64,000 nt of DNA. Source: Gymnorhina tibicen. Lineage: Eukaryota > Chordata > Aves > Passeriformes > Artamidae. The position numbers and the translations under genes were made by a program. Each line of letters starts with the position of its first letter. Within the stretch, counting starts at the first letter, position 1. The DNA lies in NCBI GenBank assembly GCA_013399875.1, contig VXAZ01007501.1, positions 1,154,155 through 1,218,154 on the forward strand, in the 5' to 3' direction. Below the pieces are notes generated by a model that searched no databases, had not been told where the DNA came from, and saw nothing but the letters and a program-made list of their open reading frames with translations. Below are positions 43,801 through 57,450 of this stretch, one piece after another.

Positions 43801-46800
43801 GAGGCCCAGCAACTTAGGCACCAGTCAGTGGCTGGTGGCAAGCATTAAGCCAGCTACAACAAGCCTAGGCCAATGCAAACCCAGTTAAGTCCTGAGACCC
43901 TGTGCTGTCAGGTCGACACAAAGCTGTAGCCTTTTACTAGTGATTGCAAAAAATCGTATTTCCTGTCCTAAAACAGCCCAAATAATTTTTACTGGGCTAC
44001 AATTTATGCCATATATAATTGATTAATGTAAAAATCAGCCAGTATGAAGATAAGACGGCTGTTAAAGACTGGCTGTTTGGAGCTGTTTCCCAAGGTGATA
44101 TCACAATGGCTGTCGTTCACATTATCTCTGCAGTGCAGCGGGTGGGATGCTCAGGAAGTCTGTTTCTTGTTATAACTAACTTTGATTTTAAAAACAAAGA
44201 AAGTAGCTCATAATACGGTTTTTTTTCTTTTCTTTCCTATTGCAAACACAGCTCCTCTTCAGTAACTTCATCTGCAACTCCTGTAGAGGGATGGACATAA
44301 TAAATACAATGAACTAACTTGAAAAATGAACAATAGTAATGAGAAGTAAAGTGTAAGTTTAATGAAGGAGGAAATCTGGCTTCATTAGTTCCAGGGTTCA
44401 CAAGACTGTTTAATGTGTAGCGCCTCAGGCTGGATAAAAGTTGCCCAGAGCCTTTCCTAGAATGGTTACAAAAATTAAGATCCTCAGTATGATTGAAAAT
44501 CTCCTTCCTCTGATGAAAGATCTCAGAGGGCTGCAGTGTGTAAAATCCAGTAAGTAAAGAACTCTTTCAGAGTAGGGCATTGACAACTCTTGTACTGGAT
44601 TACTATACAATAAATGTGATGCTTGTTTCACTAAACTCTTTTGGTAGTTAAAAAGAAATCAAACCTCCAAATTAGTCCACCTCAACCAACAAAAATGGGT
44701 TCAATAGCTTCCAATCCAATGGAACTGCAGCCCTTCACAAAGAGCTCAAAATTCAGTGTGCTCACTTCCTGCCTTCCAGCTGACAGCACATTATTACCTT
44801 TCCTTGTGGATGCCTGATTGAGAAGAAAATTCAGGAGATATATAGAGCAAGTATTAACAGTACCGTCTAGCAGGAACTCTACTGGCACTGCAGGATCAGG
44901 AAACATTTCTTTGCCTACCTAGTCGGAGTTTCAAGACCACTTCCAAGTATTAATCGCTTCAGATAAAGTGAACAAGCAGGTTAGAAAAAGGCAACTAACC
45001 ACAAAACAAAATGAAATTGATTGAAGTAGTGCATATCATTATACAATCTTTCACGATTTAAATGCTGCCTTTGAAATGAGATCACCAGGGCATGATCGGT
45101 GGACAGATCTCTCATGTAGTGCAGGAAGGGAGGTATTTGAATCATATGGAGAAAAGGCTGGAAAGTACTGTTTAATCCTCCTGAGTACAAAAAAAAAGTG
45201 AAGACAAGAGACAGAAGACTGATGTTTGTGTTTTAAAGATGCATACACCAGGAAGTCTGATCTCCTGGCTATTTGTCTTCTGAAGTGACAGTATTAGAAC
45301 ATCTTTTCCCCCTCCACTCTCCATCCCATCCATTCACTTTAGATCTTTTCACAGTCAGAAGCTATACTACTATCTAAATCCGCAAAACACCACATGTTGC
45401 TCTTTCCCTCGCCTTGGCTTATAGCCAACACTGATTATTTTGGACAAAGCCCTTCATACCACCATTGCTCTTGACAGAATAAATGATAATCACTGCTCAT
45501 TTGTCTCCTACTACTGGAGCTGTTTAAATTGGACCATCGCACCATTCAAGTGAAGACAAATTTTGCCAGTTCCCACTTATTATTCATTTCCACAGCAACT
45601 TCTCATCAACAAGTTGTGTCCACACAGTTATGAAAAGTGGGCTTAAATTTGGAATTTTATTAGTGTTTACTTTAAAATGCTAATGCCACTGCCAAAGACT
45701 ATTGGAAAGGAATTAATTCTCCTCCCAATATCTTTTAAAACCTGTTTCTATAGCAAGCAGATCATAAACCATATTCTAACCTCAGTGATTGTTTAAAACA
45801 AGCTCAGTTTAGTCAAGCCTAAATTTCCAACAGCAACAAAACAGAATTTGACCCCTTAATTAAGCCTGCGCTCAAAGTTTGATTCAGGAGAGGATCTGAG
45901 TAGTGCTATAACATTGAGGCTGCTTACAAGGGAACTCAGCTGGAGACTCAGCTTCTTGTCTGTACTCCAATGAATTGATCAGTTGTTAGGTGGTTTAGAC
46001 AAGATTCTCACAGCTTAAAAGAAAAAAAAAAGGAACTATCTGTTAAAGTTTCTACATAGAGTAACTTTTGGTATAACAATCTATATGGTATAAGTAAAGA
46101 ACTGAGCAGTTCTTTGCTTTGTCTCTGTTAATCTTTTATGTCTGGTCTTCATGCTTAATATTACATCACCTCTTTTGTCAGCGACCATCAAAGCTCCCTT
46201 CTGCTCAAGGGAGGAGAATCAAATAACCAGTTTCAAAAAGAGCTCTCTGTATGTATTTCCATGAGCCAATTTCTCTTTTTTCCCCCCTCATAAAAACTTT
46301 GAACCTACTTACCCACTGTTTTCAAAACCTAGGGAAATTCTGATGCAGTAAGAGGTGGGGCAACTGGCATGTCTAGAAAAGTGAATCCTTTTAAGAGAAA
46401 TTCAGACAAGTGCTTGAAGGGGAGGGAAGTCAAGAAAGTGCTGTGTAAATCTGCAACATTCGCAGGAAAATGGGAAAAGCCAGAAAGTAGCAGATTTAAA
46501 ATAACTGGAAGTCCCTCCGAGCAGCATCGTGAGTCAGAGTTCTTGGTTACCGTGAGAATAGTGGTAGCGAGAAAATATAAGGCAAATTGATATTTGTTTA
46601 AAACTCTCAAATCTCCTCATCCAAATCAATCTAAATAGGTTCCACCAAGTCCTCAATCAACTACCTATCTTCAAAATGCATCTTCCTTGTCGAGAACAGT
46701 GAACACTGAAACTTTTGCTAAGCACCAAGTGATCTTTAATGAGTAATGATCTTTCAAATTAGTGAATGTTCTAGATGCAAAAGATTCCAATACCTTGTAA

Positions 46801-48599
46801 AGACCAATAAATCACCTATATACTATTGTATTTACCACTAAAAGAAAGACACACCTGGAAAAACGTAGTTACATTGCTATTTGATATTAGATTTTTTAAA
46901 AATCCACAGCAATAAATCAACAAATTAAATTTAAAATAGGTAAAAATTAGTTTAAATGCATGCAGAATAGAGTTCTTAGATCTGAAGTCCCTGTTTATGA
47001 AGAATAATAATCTTGCATTTTACAAAAGAGAAAGTAGAACTGCCTAACAGTAGTCAGAATTCCTCATGTGTATGTTATCAAAGAGCTGGTGCGTCAACAA
47101 TGTATTTTCACTATGATTTTCTGTAGTTCTCATCCCTGATTTAGCATGAGGAGCTCCCCTGTAGTCCTGAAACACTGTCATCACCTCAATCTCAATTACG
47201 CATCAAGGCAGAGTGTTAATTCTGTTGCAGAGTGTAAATGGAGATGGGTGCAAATGGCAAATTATGGTTTGCTAAATAAGCAATACCTAAATGGTGTCTA
47301 AAATGAAGACCTTCCCATACTTCAAAAAATAGTCTATTTTAACCACTTCTATTGCTACAGCAAACTGAAAAGCAAATTAATACAATCTTACCACTTCAGA
47401 AGAAGGAAATGCACTCTGATGGATTTAGCTGGATGTTAACAATCACAACACCAGAGCTGTTTTATTCCTATATCTCACTTAAAGCCATATTTCTCACCTA
47501 AAGCCACATAACAATCCTGGGCAAAGCTTCTTACCCCTGTTTGCAAACAATTAAGACCAAACCGCAAAAAATTAAGATCAACTACAACAAAACAACAGAC
47601 CTCCCCGTCCCACCCCAAAAAAAACCCCAAACACAAAAAAAGGCAAAAACCCAAACAAAACCAAACTAAAGGACATCTCAAGAATTTAAAGAAGCTTACT
47701 TAACACTTTGGAGAATCAAAATTGAAGGTGTTACATTCTGTAAGGATTTATTATGTTCTGACTAGTCTATGGAGAAATAAGGCCTCTAATTATATTAGTG
47801 ATGACGTTCCATGTTGCATATATGTGAACATTATTTCATCAAACTGTACCCTTCAAACCTACTTAAGATTTTAAATCTGTGCAACTTGACTAACAGATCT
47901 TTGTTATAAGGTGCTATCAAAAGATTTATGCTTTAATACACTTCCAGGTATTTTTTTCTAAACTGTTCTCAATAACATTTTTGCAGTATATTTCCAGAGA
48001 GAATTTATTTTATTCCAAGGTGGGAGCAAACACAGAATGCCAGCTAACATGACAAGTAGAAAATTTTGCTCCAGCCAGCAGTCTGAAACGAGGCACTCTA
48101 AAGGGACACAGGGTTTGCACAGGAAAGAGTATGAAGTTGCCTTATGAGAGCTCTTCACCACTTTTCCGTACAAATAAAGGTGGCTGTGTAGAAAAACATA
48201 TGCTAGAAAAGCCAGTTTTCCCTCATGTCATGCATGAGTAAAGCGATTTTTAGAAACCAAACAAACCATAAACCCAGAGCATGTTATGAGAGACACCTTT
48301 ATAGTGAGTGAGTAGCAGCTATACTCATTAATGTTGTCTTCCTACCTTTGAAATTTGTTCTTTGTTCCTCACAGCACAGACGAGAGAGTTCATGAAATCT
48401 TCGCCAAGCTACAAAAGCTTGCCAGTTAAAGCCAACATGGAAATATTATGAAGAGAGGAACAGTTATCATAATGACAGATGGACTGTACATAATAGATAG
48501 CAATTTACTTCTTCAAGGGTAATTACAAAAGTTGTTGGAAAATAATCAGGCCCTTATTTGCCAACCAGGAAGATAGAAGGCAGCTGTACAAATATCCAT
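40860..48599. other. Long non-coding stretch, no recognised gene
   Basis: AT-rich sequence with A-runs at 42702-42713 and 46020-46031 and an irregular A/C tract at 47582-47668. The segment 43500-43930 is somewhat richer in GC and unassigned. Frames such as 44682-44906 minus (FPDPAVPVEFLLDGTVNTC) and 46329-46610 minus are not recognised and are near chance length. An octamer-like ATTTGCAT lies near 42115, which means little on its own. Confidence 0.4.
47582..47668 (-). repeat. A/C-rich low-complexity tract
   Basis: An irregular mixture of CCCCAAAA, AAAACCCC and CAAAACC blocks, with GGGG/TTTT runs on the minus strand. It is the longest of the G/T-type tracts in the window. Confidence 0.75.
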
Positions 48600-49590
48600 G
48601 TTCATTATGAAGTGCAGCCAAAAATGAGAGCTGAGGCTGAACTGGGCATCCTGGAAAAAGATGTCTAAATGCATCATTGCTTCCTGATGAAACTTCACAA
48701 AGGTGGTCACAAGAGTATTTGGAAAAGGATAGTAGAGAGAAACTACAGTGGCTGGCTATTGATGTGGATGTATCAAGGGGTATTACAGGGTTTTTTTCCG
48801 GGCCCTGTCAGTGCTTGCCCAAGAATGATGAAATGGAGAATAAGTTTGTTACATTGTCTGATGAGCTCAAGGTGGATGTAACTACAACACACTAAGAGAT
48901 CGGGAACAGAATTACAAAAAAACCTAAGGCAATTACATGATAAGAAATACATGATATAGTTTTTCAGGAACAGTCAAGTTTCACCATAAGACAGCACCTT
49001 ATATGCTTAACCATGGGGAAAAAAATGGGTATTAAGAGTATCAATAGTAGTCTCCTATTACAAATAAGAAGACATGCAAACAAGAGTGCTGCCTGTCAGC
49101 ATAGGGACATATTTTCACGTCACTCAGAAACTGAGATAGATGCTCTCGAGTGGAGTTTTCTGGGCAGTTTTGAGCACGTTTGTTAATAAAGATGGAAAAC
49201 AGCTGTTCATAACAGAAGCCTAGGAGATATATCTGGACAAGAGGGGGTTGTAAAGACAAGACAAAAGAATTAACACCATAGAGTTAACACCATAACCATT
49301 CAAATGTGTAGCAGGCTGTAGAATAGAGGAGAAGCATGTCCTGTTTCTCCTTCTCCACAATGAATAGGACATGAATGAAGTTAAACTACAGCAAGTAAGA
49401 TTTACAGTAGCTGTTAGGAGAAGAAATAGTGATGGTTAAACAGTATAATACACTTCCAGGCAAGACTGGGGGTCCTTCATCGACAGGAGTTTTTAAGAAC
49501 AGGTTATCTCACTGAGATGGTTTATGTACAACTAATATATCCTTGGGAGGTGACAGATTTTATTTTCCTTGATTCTATCCTTCTTATGTG
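48600..49590 (+). mobile_element. Very old CR1-like LINE body, plus strand
   Basis: The clearest part is 49370-49510: TGAATGAAGTTAAACTACAG, then CAAGTAAGATTTACAG, then AGCTGTTAGGAGAAG, then TTCCAGGCAAGACTGGG, and finally GGAGTTTTTAAGAACAGG. These follow in order the CR1 blocks ...TTAAACTGCAGCAAGGGAGATTTAGG..., ...TATTAGGAAAAAC... and ...CCCTGGAGGTTTTTAAGAACAGG. Upstream, TTTTTTTCCGGGCCCTGTCAGTGC near 48790 resembles the GGACCAGTGCTGTTC stretch, and AAGAGATCGGGAACAGAATTAC follows. The middle is poorly conserved. This is a plus-strand, pre-avian-age copy, comparable in decay to that at 5.9 kb. It does not encode protein. Confidence 0.55.
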
Positions 49591-52387
49591 CACACACATA
49601 CCATGCATCCTATGCATATTCATGTTTGAAAAACTAATTAACTTCATCAAATTTGATCAAATTAATTCGATCACTTCACAATTCTCCTCTGCTCTTTCAG
49701 ATCTTCCTATACCGCTGCTCACTTTCCATATCTCTTGGAACCTGTCGTGTTTTTAACTTCATCTTCTTCATTCCCTACTCCCCTTTTCCTTCCCTAAAAG
49801 CTGTCATTTTTCTCCTCTGAAAATGTCAGCTAAATGGAAATGCACAAAAATTAGAGACTGATAATTTTTGACCTGGAAGAATGAAGGGTAGGAACATAGG
49901 ATGCATTTGTCCAATTTGTTCTATCCTTCAAGTCACATTTTTTAATGTTCAGTAATGTTTTTAAAAATAATTTCCTACTGTGTATTCCTCGCCTTTCCCG
50001 TTCTTTAACAGTCAGATCAACTCGACTGCCTGTCACTCCATGACAAGTCTGATCAGAGGCTGCTGCACCCCCACCTGGCAGCTCTCCTGCCAAACTAAAC
50101 CCTTTTGGTTGCTCCACTTCTCTGCGCCTCTGCTGTAGCTTTGATTTTCTTAGGCTCCGTCTACAGTCAGGAGACAAGTAAGCCTTGTCCAGAGGACAAG
50201 TAAGCCTAGCTGTGGTTCATATCTGCCCTCTGGAAATACCTTTCTCCCCTGACTACGGAGGGCTTGAATTGTGAACTTGCCTCTGGGAAGTACCATACCC
50301 TGAAGAAAAATACACTGAATTGCCCTCAGAAACCTTCTTTCTTTCAAGACAGAAAGTTTTCTCCTGAGGCAGGGACATCCTCATGCTGCCAGTCAGCTGG
50401 CACATGCTAGGTGCTACAGGGAGAAAGGCGACATTTAGATTTTTAGAAAACGTCTAGCCTTATTTACAGAGCTCCTACACAAATAACGTATATACTGAAA
50501 AGAGTATAGCCCCCTAATGAAGGCCTTCTAATCAGAAATTTGTCCTCACAGGTGAAAAGGCCCTGATGTGGGAACTCGAGAGCTGCTGACAGAGAGCATT
50601 GCCTGGAAAATAGCAGAAAGTGAACGGGGCTACTAGGCTTTGGAGCATGGAGCCCTGAAAAAAGCCCACAGCGATGCAAAATACTAAGTACCTTCTCAGT
50701 AGAGAGCAAGCACTTAATGAAATGGGAACATTTGATAGCCCAATAGACAGATAAATAAGACAGGCAGCTATAGATTACACAGGTTTCTGGTGACATGATT
50801 AATCATGAAAGCACAGCTCATCTGGTTAAGGACATTACTAGAATCTCTTTGTTTATGTCCTTGTAATTTATAGTGTCTGCATTATAAAACGGGATTCTCA
50901 ACAACACATACTACCAGGTTTTTTTGGGGGTTGTTTTTTTTTGGCAGAGCTGTATCAAACAAAAAATTGCAACTGTCAATTATTTTTTCTCTACAAGAAG
51001 ATGATCCTTTAATTATTCAGATTCTTTTTCCTTGATGACTGAGTTGGACAGTTTAGCTTTTTGGATTAAATAATATATGTAAACTTAGAATTTCTCATTT
51101 TTGCCATGTTTCTGAATGACACTTTTCATACCCAAACAATAAATAATTCTTGGGGCTTTTTTTTCCTCTCTATTTAAAGGAAAACTGAAAGCACATTCAG
51201 CAGGATATTTCTATTTCTCATGAAGCACTACGTGTTCAATCTAGACCAGTATGAAAATTTCCTGAAAATTTCTGATCTGCTGTTGCACTACCATTTGTGG
51301 TGACTGCAAAATAAGCATGGTAGTGGGTTTTTATGACTATCACCTTTGTTACTCTTCAGAGCAATTGTGGCATTAGGCTAATTTCAAATGACAGCAGCCC
51401 GAATTATCTGATTGTGTTAAAACTGGTTGCAATGTCTATGTAAACATATGACTATAAACAGTAGTTAAAGTTGAGGCAGGAATTATTCAGTTGAACAGGA
51501 GCTTTGAAGTTTTATTTAAAAATTCTCTTTGAAATCACCTGTAAAAATGAAATCTAATTTTTGAGTCATAAAGTTTTCATGTCATCAATGAAAATTAGGT
51601 TGGCACAAAAAGACTGACAAATTAAACTATCAATAATTTTGACAGCTAGAAAAATGTAATCTGATCTTTCTTCAAAAGAAATCTAAACCACTCTAATCTC
51701 CTCATCTTGTTTCAACTATTGTTTCTGATCTGGTCATCAGTTTTCTTTTGAAGATGTTTGCCTCAATTTGTCATTTTTTTCATGTCAAATAACATAAATA
51801 AATAAATTTAAGAGCCAAGCCCAAGTTCCAACCTCTGGCAATGATTACATTTTATGTCCAGAAAAGAAAGCTCTCATGCTATCGAGCGTGACAGATGACA
51901 CATTGTCTTTTCAAGTATAACTGGTCTTCCAGCAGGGGAGAACCTGCCCTGCTTTCCTACACAGTTACGTGCTTGCGAGGCATAAGTGGCCCCATGAACT
52001 GACAGTCTAGCAACAGAGTTGATTTTTTATTTTGTGTGTTTTTCTCTTTACAGCAGCTTTGTTCTACCTCTATATGCCCACAAAATGGGGCTCTCATCAG
52101 AAAACACCCCAGCATCCCAAGTTTTGAAACATGGACATGAAAAAAAAAAGAAGAAAAAAGTCTCTTGCAACCCACATTATTATCCCCAAAAGATATTGAG
52201 AACCACTATACACCTCAGACTCAGGTTTACAAAGTGATAGTTGATGCTTACTGGTCATCACTTCTCATCCAGTGGAGAAGTTCTACTGCCCCAAAACTGC
52301 TGCGAGTTCTTAGGAGGTTTTGTGTTGGCCTGTATATCCTATGGCATTTTGATATACAGTGCTTTGGAAACTGAGTCCATTAAAGAC
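49591..52387. other. Non-coding stretch
   Basis: A T/G tract lies at 50918-50944. Frames at 49851-50177 minus (108 codons, basic start MSPDCRRSLRKSKLQQRRRE) and 50464-50796 minus (110 codons) are unrecognised and near chance length. No repeat family was seen. Confidence 0.4.
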
Positions 52388-52449
52388 ATAGAGAGATAGA
52401 GAGATAGATAGAGAGATAGAGAGATAGATAGATAGATAGACAGATAGAC

Positions 52450-52496
<47 letters not shown>

Positions 52497-52497
52497 A
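52388..52497 (+). repeat. GATA tetranucleotide microsatellite
   Basis: The 5' part is a variant GAGAGATAGAGAGATAGATA unit of 20 bp present twice (52391-52410 and 52411-52430). A middle part with two GACA interruptions follows, and then a pure GATA run from about 52450 to 52496 (roughly 11-12 units). The minus frame across it encodes only LSIY repeats. Such loci are highly length-variable. Confidence 0.97.
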
Positions 52498-55400
52498 AAT
52501 TGAGTTTTTAATACACATGACACAAATATATAAATGCACATACTTATGTACTAAGGTACAAAAAGAAGTGAGCTGCTGATTTCATTTGAACAGAGATGGT
52601 TTTGTGCTCTCTGATGACTGAAGAGCTAAAAATACAGTGTTTACACACTGTTTTCAACACTCGGGTTCATGGGTAATTTTTTTCTTGTTTTATGACCTGC
52701 ATTCATTCATGTATTTTGCAGCAGTTTTAATGCCAGTAATTACCTGGGTCTTTGCATTTTGTACCTGTCTCGTTCTTCCAGAGAACTGAAAAGAACATGG
52801 GTATGATTAGAAATACTCGTCTCTTACATTTTCAGCAGATCCTTTTCAGCTGTAGCATTCTCCAAATGTGCAAACACAGAATTCATGAATTGTGTATTGA
52901 TATAAATTATTGAAATCACAAATGATTACAGTTGTACCATCCTCTGCTGCAATATTAATAAATGGCGTAGCAAGTGCAGTGAGAATGTGCATTTCTCCAG
53001 CAAGTTCTCTGCTGAGGCAAGGCCAATAAACTGTTCTTCCCTTTCCTATCTGTGTTTTTGTTTGTACTCTTTCCAGATTCTAATTAAAGTGCATTGTACC
53101 TGAGCAGAACAGCTCTAAAATAGAATTCACGGTTTGGAAATAGCCACTTCAGGTCACTTCTGCTTGAAAAGCTACCCAGGTTGTGCTTCATTGCCTTTCA
53201 GATACTATCCATCATCACCAATCCCCACCTGCTCTTCACATTAAAAACCACACGGACATGAACCTCATCACCCTTTGGAGAATCTTGGGAGAGGCAAATG
53301 CCTGAATGGAATTTGCTGATGATTATTCCTCCAAGGCTGGATCTCCCGGGGATAGCAATAGTAGGCCAGCAGGAGAACGCTGCTGTTGGAGTTGTGCCAC
53401 AGATAAGGTTGGCAGGTCCTTAATTACCCACACTTGAAAACCCAGCCAAGTTCTTGTGGAGTTAGTGCTTTTATGTTATACTGTCAGGACCATAAGTTAG
53501 TAATTTATTTTTTGCTATGCCCAAAGTTAATGAGAAGTTTAAAGCACATACGTGCCATTAGACACTCATGCCGTATGTACAGGATGAGAGGGAGTGCATA
53601 CTACAAACATTTTAGCTTCACAGTGTTTCCTTCACAATCCATGCTGCCTGGAGACACTGGATATGTCAAGATGCAACTGTTCAGTTGGCCATTGGGTAGT
53701 GGAGTCCATGTGGCTGCATGAGTTTTGCTCTGAAGTCCTATTAACCTCATAAGAATGATAAAAATCACTGAAAATGAGGAAAAATAAATGAGATGTGGAA
53801 AAAACAAAAAACAGAAAGGCAAAAAGGACAAAAATGTGTAATAAAAACAAAGACAAAAATAGAAAATGCATTCTCTACTGACATGTGTAGCTTGCGTGTT
53901 GGCATCCATTCAAGGTAACGGATGCACTAAAGCTAGTCCAAAGAACAACCCCCTTTTCCCTGCGCAAACTCACACCCTGAACCAAGCACAAGGGTTCAAG
54001 ATGTTCAACATCAACTCTTCCATCCCACAAATCTACTCGTTTTACGCTGTATTACCTGTTGAGGTAGACATAACTTTTGTTAAATTGACATTTTCTTGAA
54101 AACACCATTCTGTGCCATTGTCTCAATGCAGATAAAGTTAAGAGTTTCCTTTGCAGATAGCAATTTGGGTATAAAATACTTGTCCACAATGTGATGTGTT
54201 TTTTCTACCCCATGTAGCCAGTCATGATCAATCCTGTTACTCTGGTTATAGCCCCTGTAACCATATCCTCTTTATAAGGCCATTACCCGTTGGTTAATAG
54301 AGATTCAACTTTTGGATTCCATGTCTTTTAAATGCATTTGGTCTAAGAATTTACGCCCTTCAAATGTGGCATCTGAAATGCATTCCCTTGTGTGTATCTG
54401 AGTGCTGACAGATCTCCAGAAGAAACATCACATGGTCCAGTTACTTTGGACTTTTAAAGTCAGAACAGAACCGCTGAGAAAAAGAGAAGGTAATCACACA
54501 ATTTATCTTTAAACCCAGATTTAGATGCCCTCCATAGGTAATGGAGAAAAGTAGATATTCTCTAAAGACCAATTCTGCTCAACTAAATTAGGCTCCATTT
54601 CTGAATTACCCTCCAGAGAAGTATTTGCTTTCCACTGACAACAGAGGGAGTCCAGGGAAAGCAGCTGGCAATGTAAAATCACCACCGTCACATTGTGTGA
54701 ATATCCCTCAGGGTTAAAGCCAGAACCATACACAGGGCCACTGAAAAGTAACACATACATAGATGCCATGCACTCCCTTTATTGCCCTGTCTCTGTTATA
54801 AAGTTTCTTACTTGCCAAAAGCATCTCAAACCATCACACCTCTCCTCGTTTCATTTGAGAATCCCCCTCTTTCTCTCTCCTCCCCCCCTCTTCCTTTGTG
54901 TGACTGATGGGGGAGAATCACTGAAAGTCACTGTCTGACCACTTATCTCACCTTGCTCAGATTTGCTCAGCATGAAACTCTTAAGCACTAGCTGTTCTAC
55001 TAAAAATAAGGATGCAGCATAATGGATACACTTCCAGCTGGAAAAAAGACTTCAAGCATGTTTTTTACGTTCTGAAAAATTCCCACCTTGAACTAAATTT
55101 ACCAGCAAATCTGTAGTGAACTTTCTCAGTTGTTTTCATTGAAAAATCAGAGGGGCAAAAACAAAAGCCTCTGCAAATTTTTCTATTAAAGTGAACCTCT
55201 GACAACTTATTTTGTGTGTGGCTTTTTTTGCTTAGCTGGAATACCTGAAAGTTTGGCTTCATAGCCAGCCTGAAACAATTTGCACCAATGTGGTTCACAG
55301 GTCTAGCAAATCACCAGTAAAAGACATTAATCAACTTTCCATTCAAAATTGAGGCAGATATATAATAGGGCTTAAAAAAAATCTGATTTGTAATACAGTC

Positions 55401-57150
55401 AAATATAGACAAAATAGCATAAGTACCCACCTGCATGAATAACAATCAGAGAGAAAAAGACTTATGTCTTGACGGGTTAGAACCACGATCTGTTAGATTG
55501 CAGTCTCAATACAAAAAGACAACTTTGCAAAGAAGTCAAAACACTGGTTTAATACCAGTATTTCATGAAAAATGAAGTCAATAATAATTTTGAAATTATT
55601 TCACTGGTTCTTATCCTCTGCCATTAATAGAAGTGGGTGTCAAATATTACACAACAGACAGAAGTGACACAAATACTATGAGTTTAAGGGCAAATTATTT
55701 CTGTAGTTGAACAGTGTGCTTTGTAGTGAGGACTTTCAACCCCTCTAGTAAACTGGCAAGGCTGGTCAAGCTTTTTGCTTTCATCTCTAAAAATATATAA
55801 ATAGCATAAATGGGCCTATGGCAAAGTTCATTTAATTGTATATATAGCACTTAAGCATCCCCACATGAAACCTACCACAGGACCTAAGATACCATTGACC
55901 CTTTCACCCAGTAGTCCAAATGTGCCCACATCTGTTTGTGGCTCTGCAGGGACATACTGCATGGTAAAGTCAGTACAAAGACCCCAACGCTAAGCACAGA
56001 AGTCTTACAGAAATCAGCATCCAAGAAATTCTACTTTCCTTTTGAGTTCTCCTGGATATAGGTTATTACACAGCTCATTAAAATCTGTTTCTAATAGAAA
56101 GTTATAGCTGTAAATTCTGATCAGTAAAATTTAGGTAAAATCTGCATATCATTCTATTTTCCTTGTGAAGTTTTTCAAAGTTGATTCAGTACCAGATCTA
56201 GAAAATTTCTGATGATGTTCAATAAACTCCTTTAATTTTATCCTTCCTTCCACAAAGTGAAATTTAGAACTAAATTCATTCTACATTTCTGCAGGGTTAT
56301 AGCAGAGATAAATTTGGCCAATATGTATTCATTGCTCTGCTAAACACATTACAGTAGCTTTCTTGTGATATTGCAGGGAAGAGCCAAAAATAACTTGTTT
56401 TTCCAGTGTCCTCATCTACTTTTACAACAAATATAGTTGGTGAATGTAAATTAATGGTTATTACAGCATCTACTCTGCATTTCACTTATTTTTATAGTGA
56501 AAGGCTGACTAGACTTTTTATTTTGATATTGCAATAGTAACACACCTGCTGGAGCCTTCTATATTGCTACTCTAGGGAAAGATGGTTAATTGCATTTTCT
56601 GCCTATTAAAAATAGAGGGATTTAGATTTAGTATTGTTTTCCATAAGGTTCTTTAAACATCTTATCAAAGCTTTCCAAAAATAGAAACAACTCAGTCCTC
56701 CTTACTGCCCATCAAGAAAAGCTCTGCCAAAACAAACTTCTTGGAGAATGATTCCAGTCTAATGAGTATATTTTCTATGTAGAATAACAAACATTCCCAC
56801 AAATACAGTTAAAACAATAGCATTAGTTATGGCTTTCTTACATGTACTAAAATGACACTTCAGAGGAGGACTAGGGCAGTGACTAATGCAGTGTGAACTG
56901 TAAGACTTAAATCTAGCTCACCAGCTAGAATGCAGTTTTACAGAGGTAAAACTGCAGGCTGTAACTCCTGGCAAAATGAGAGGAAGGGTCCATTTCTCTT
57001 CATTTCAGCAAGGAATAAAAAAAAATTAGAGGCCAAAAAGTTAAACTTACAGTTGTTTTATGAGTGGAATTTTTTTGCACATACTATGAAAGCAGGTATT
57101 AAGAATGCTGTTGACTTGCTAGTGGGTGAGTAGATGGTGGGTTTGCAAGG
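52498..57150. other. Non-coding stretch
   Basis: AT-rich DNA with A-rich runs. A minus frame at 54521-54769 (82 codons) overlaps sequence at 54525-54660 that faintly resembles the ancient amniote repeat. Frames at 53434-53721 plus and 53601-53909 minus overlap each other, and the minus one is phenylalanine-rich from an A-rich tract. No gene was recognised. Confidence 0.4.
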
Positions 57151-57219
57151 GAGGACACTATTAGTAAGAACTGACAGGTGATCTAAACAAAAAGGACCAG
57201 GAATTTTGCCCTCCTCTGA

Positions 57220-57450
57220 TGGACGGGGATGGGGAAAAAAAAAACCAAACGCAAAAAAACAGAAGAAAGAAAGGCAAAAAGGAAGATAACAGAGTTGAAG
57301 TCTTAGTCTTTGTTTACCTTGGCAATAGGTAATTTCTGCGGATGACACCAAAGGATCTGGTTAATGTGCCTTTTAGTCACCACCCAAAAGAATAAGAAAC
57401 AGGTGTTGATGACATGAGAGTCCTGGAGGGACTATGGCAAATGAAAAGCA
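57220..57450 (+). repeat. Possible ancient CR1 reverse-transcriptase remnant
   Basis: At 57329-57352 the sequence TAATTTCTGCGGATGACACC, then AAAGGATC, matches the CR1 stretch encoding the RT catalytic box (FADDTK). The flanks do not align by eye beyond that, and the region is broken by A-rich tracts at 57231-57260 and 57498-57540. The motif alone could arise by chance, so this is a weak call. Confidence 0.3.

Noticed and set aside
46329..46610. Overlapping open frames on both strands (93 and 73 codons).
   Set aside because: Antisense pairs of this length are common by chance and neither has a motif.
47030..47070. TTTTACAAAAGAGAAAGTAGAAC as a MIR core.
   Set aside because: Only a few bases match, and the following GGTTAAGTGACTTGCCCAAG part is absent.
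52339..52539. LSIY-repeat protein on the minus strand.
   Set aside because: It is only a translation of the GATA microsatellite.
53601..53909. Two hydrophobic phenylalanine-rich frames on the minus strand.
   Set aside because: They come from an A-rich low-complexity stretch at 53750-53860 and overlap each other in two frames.
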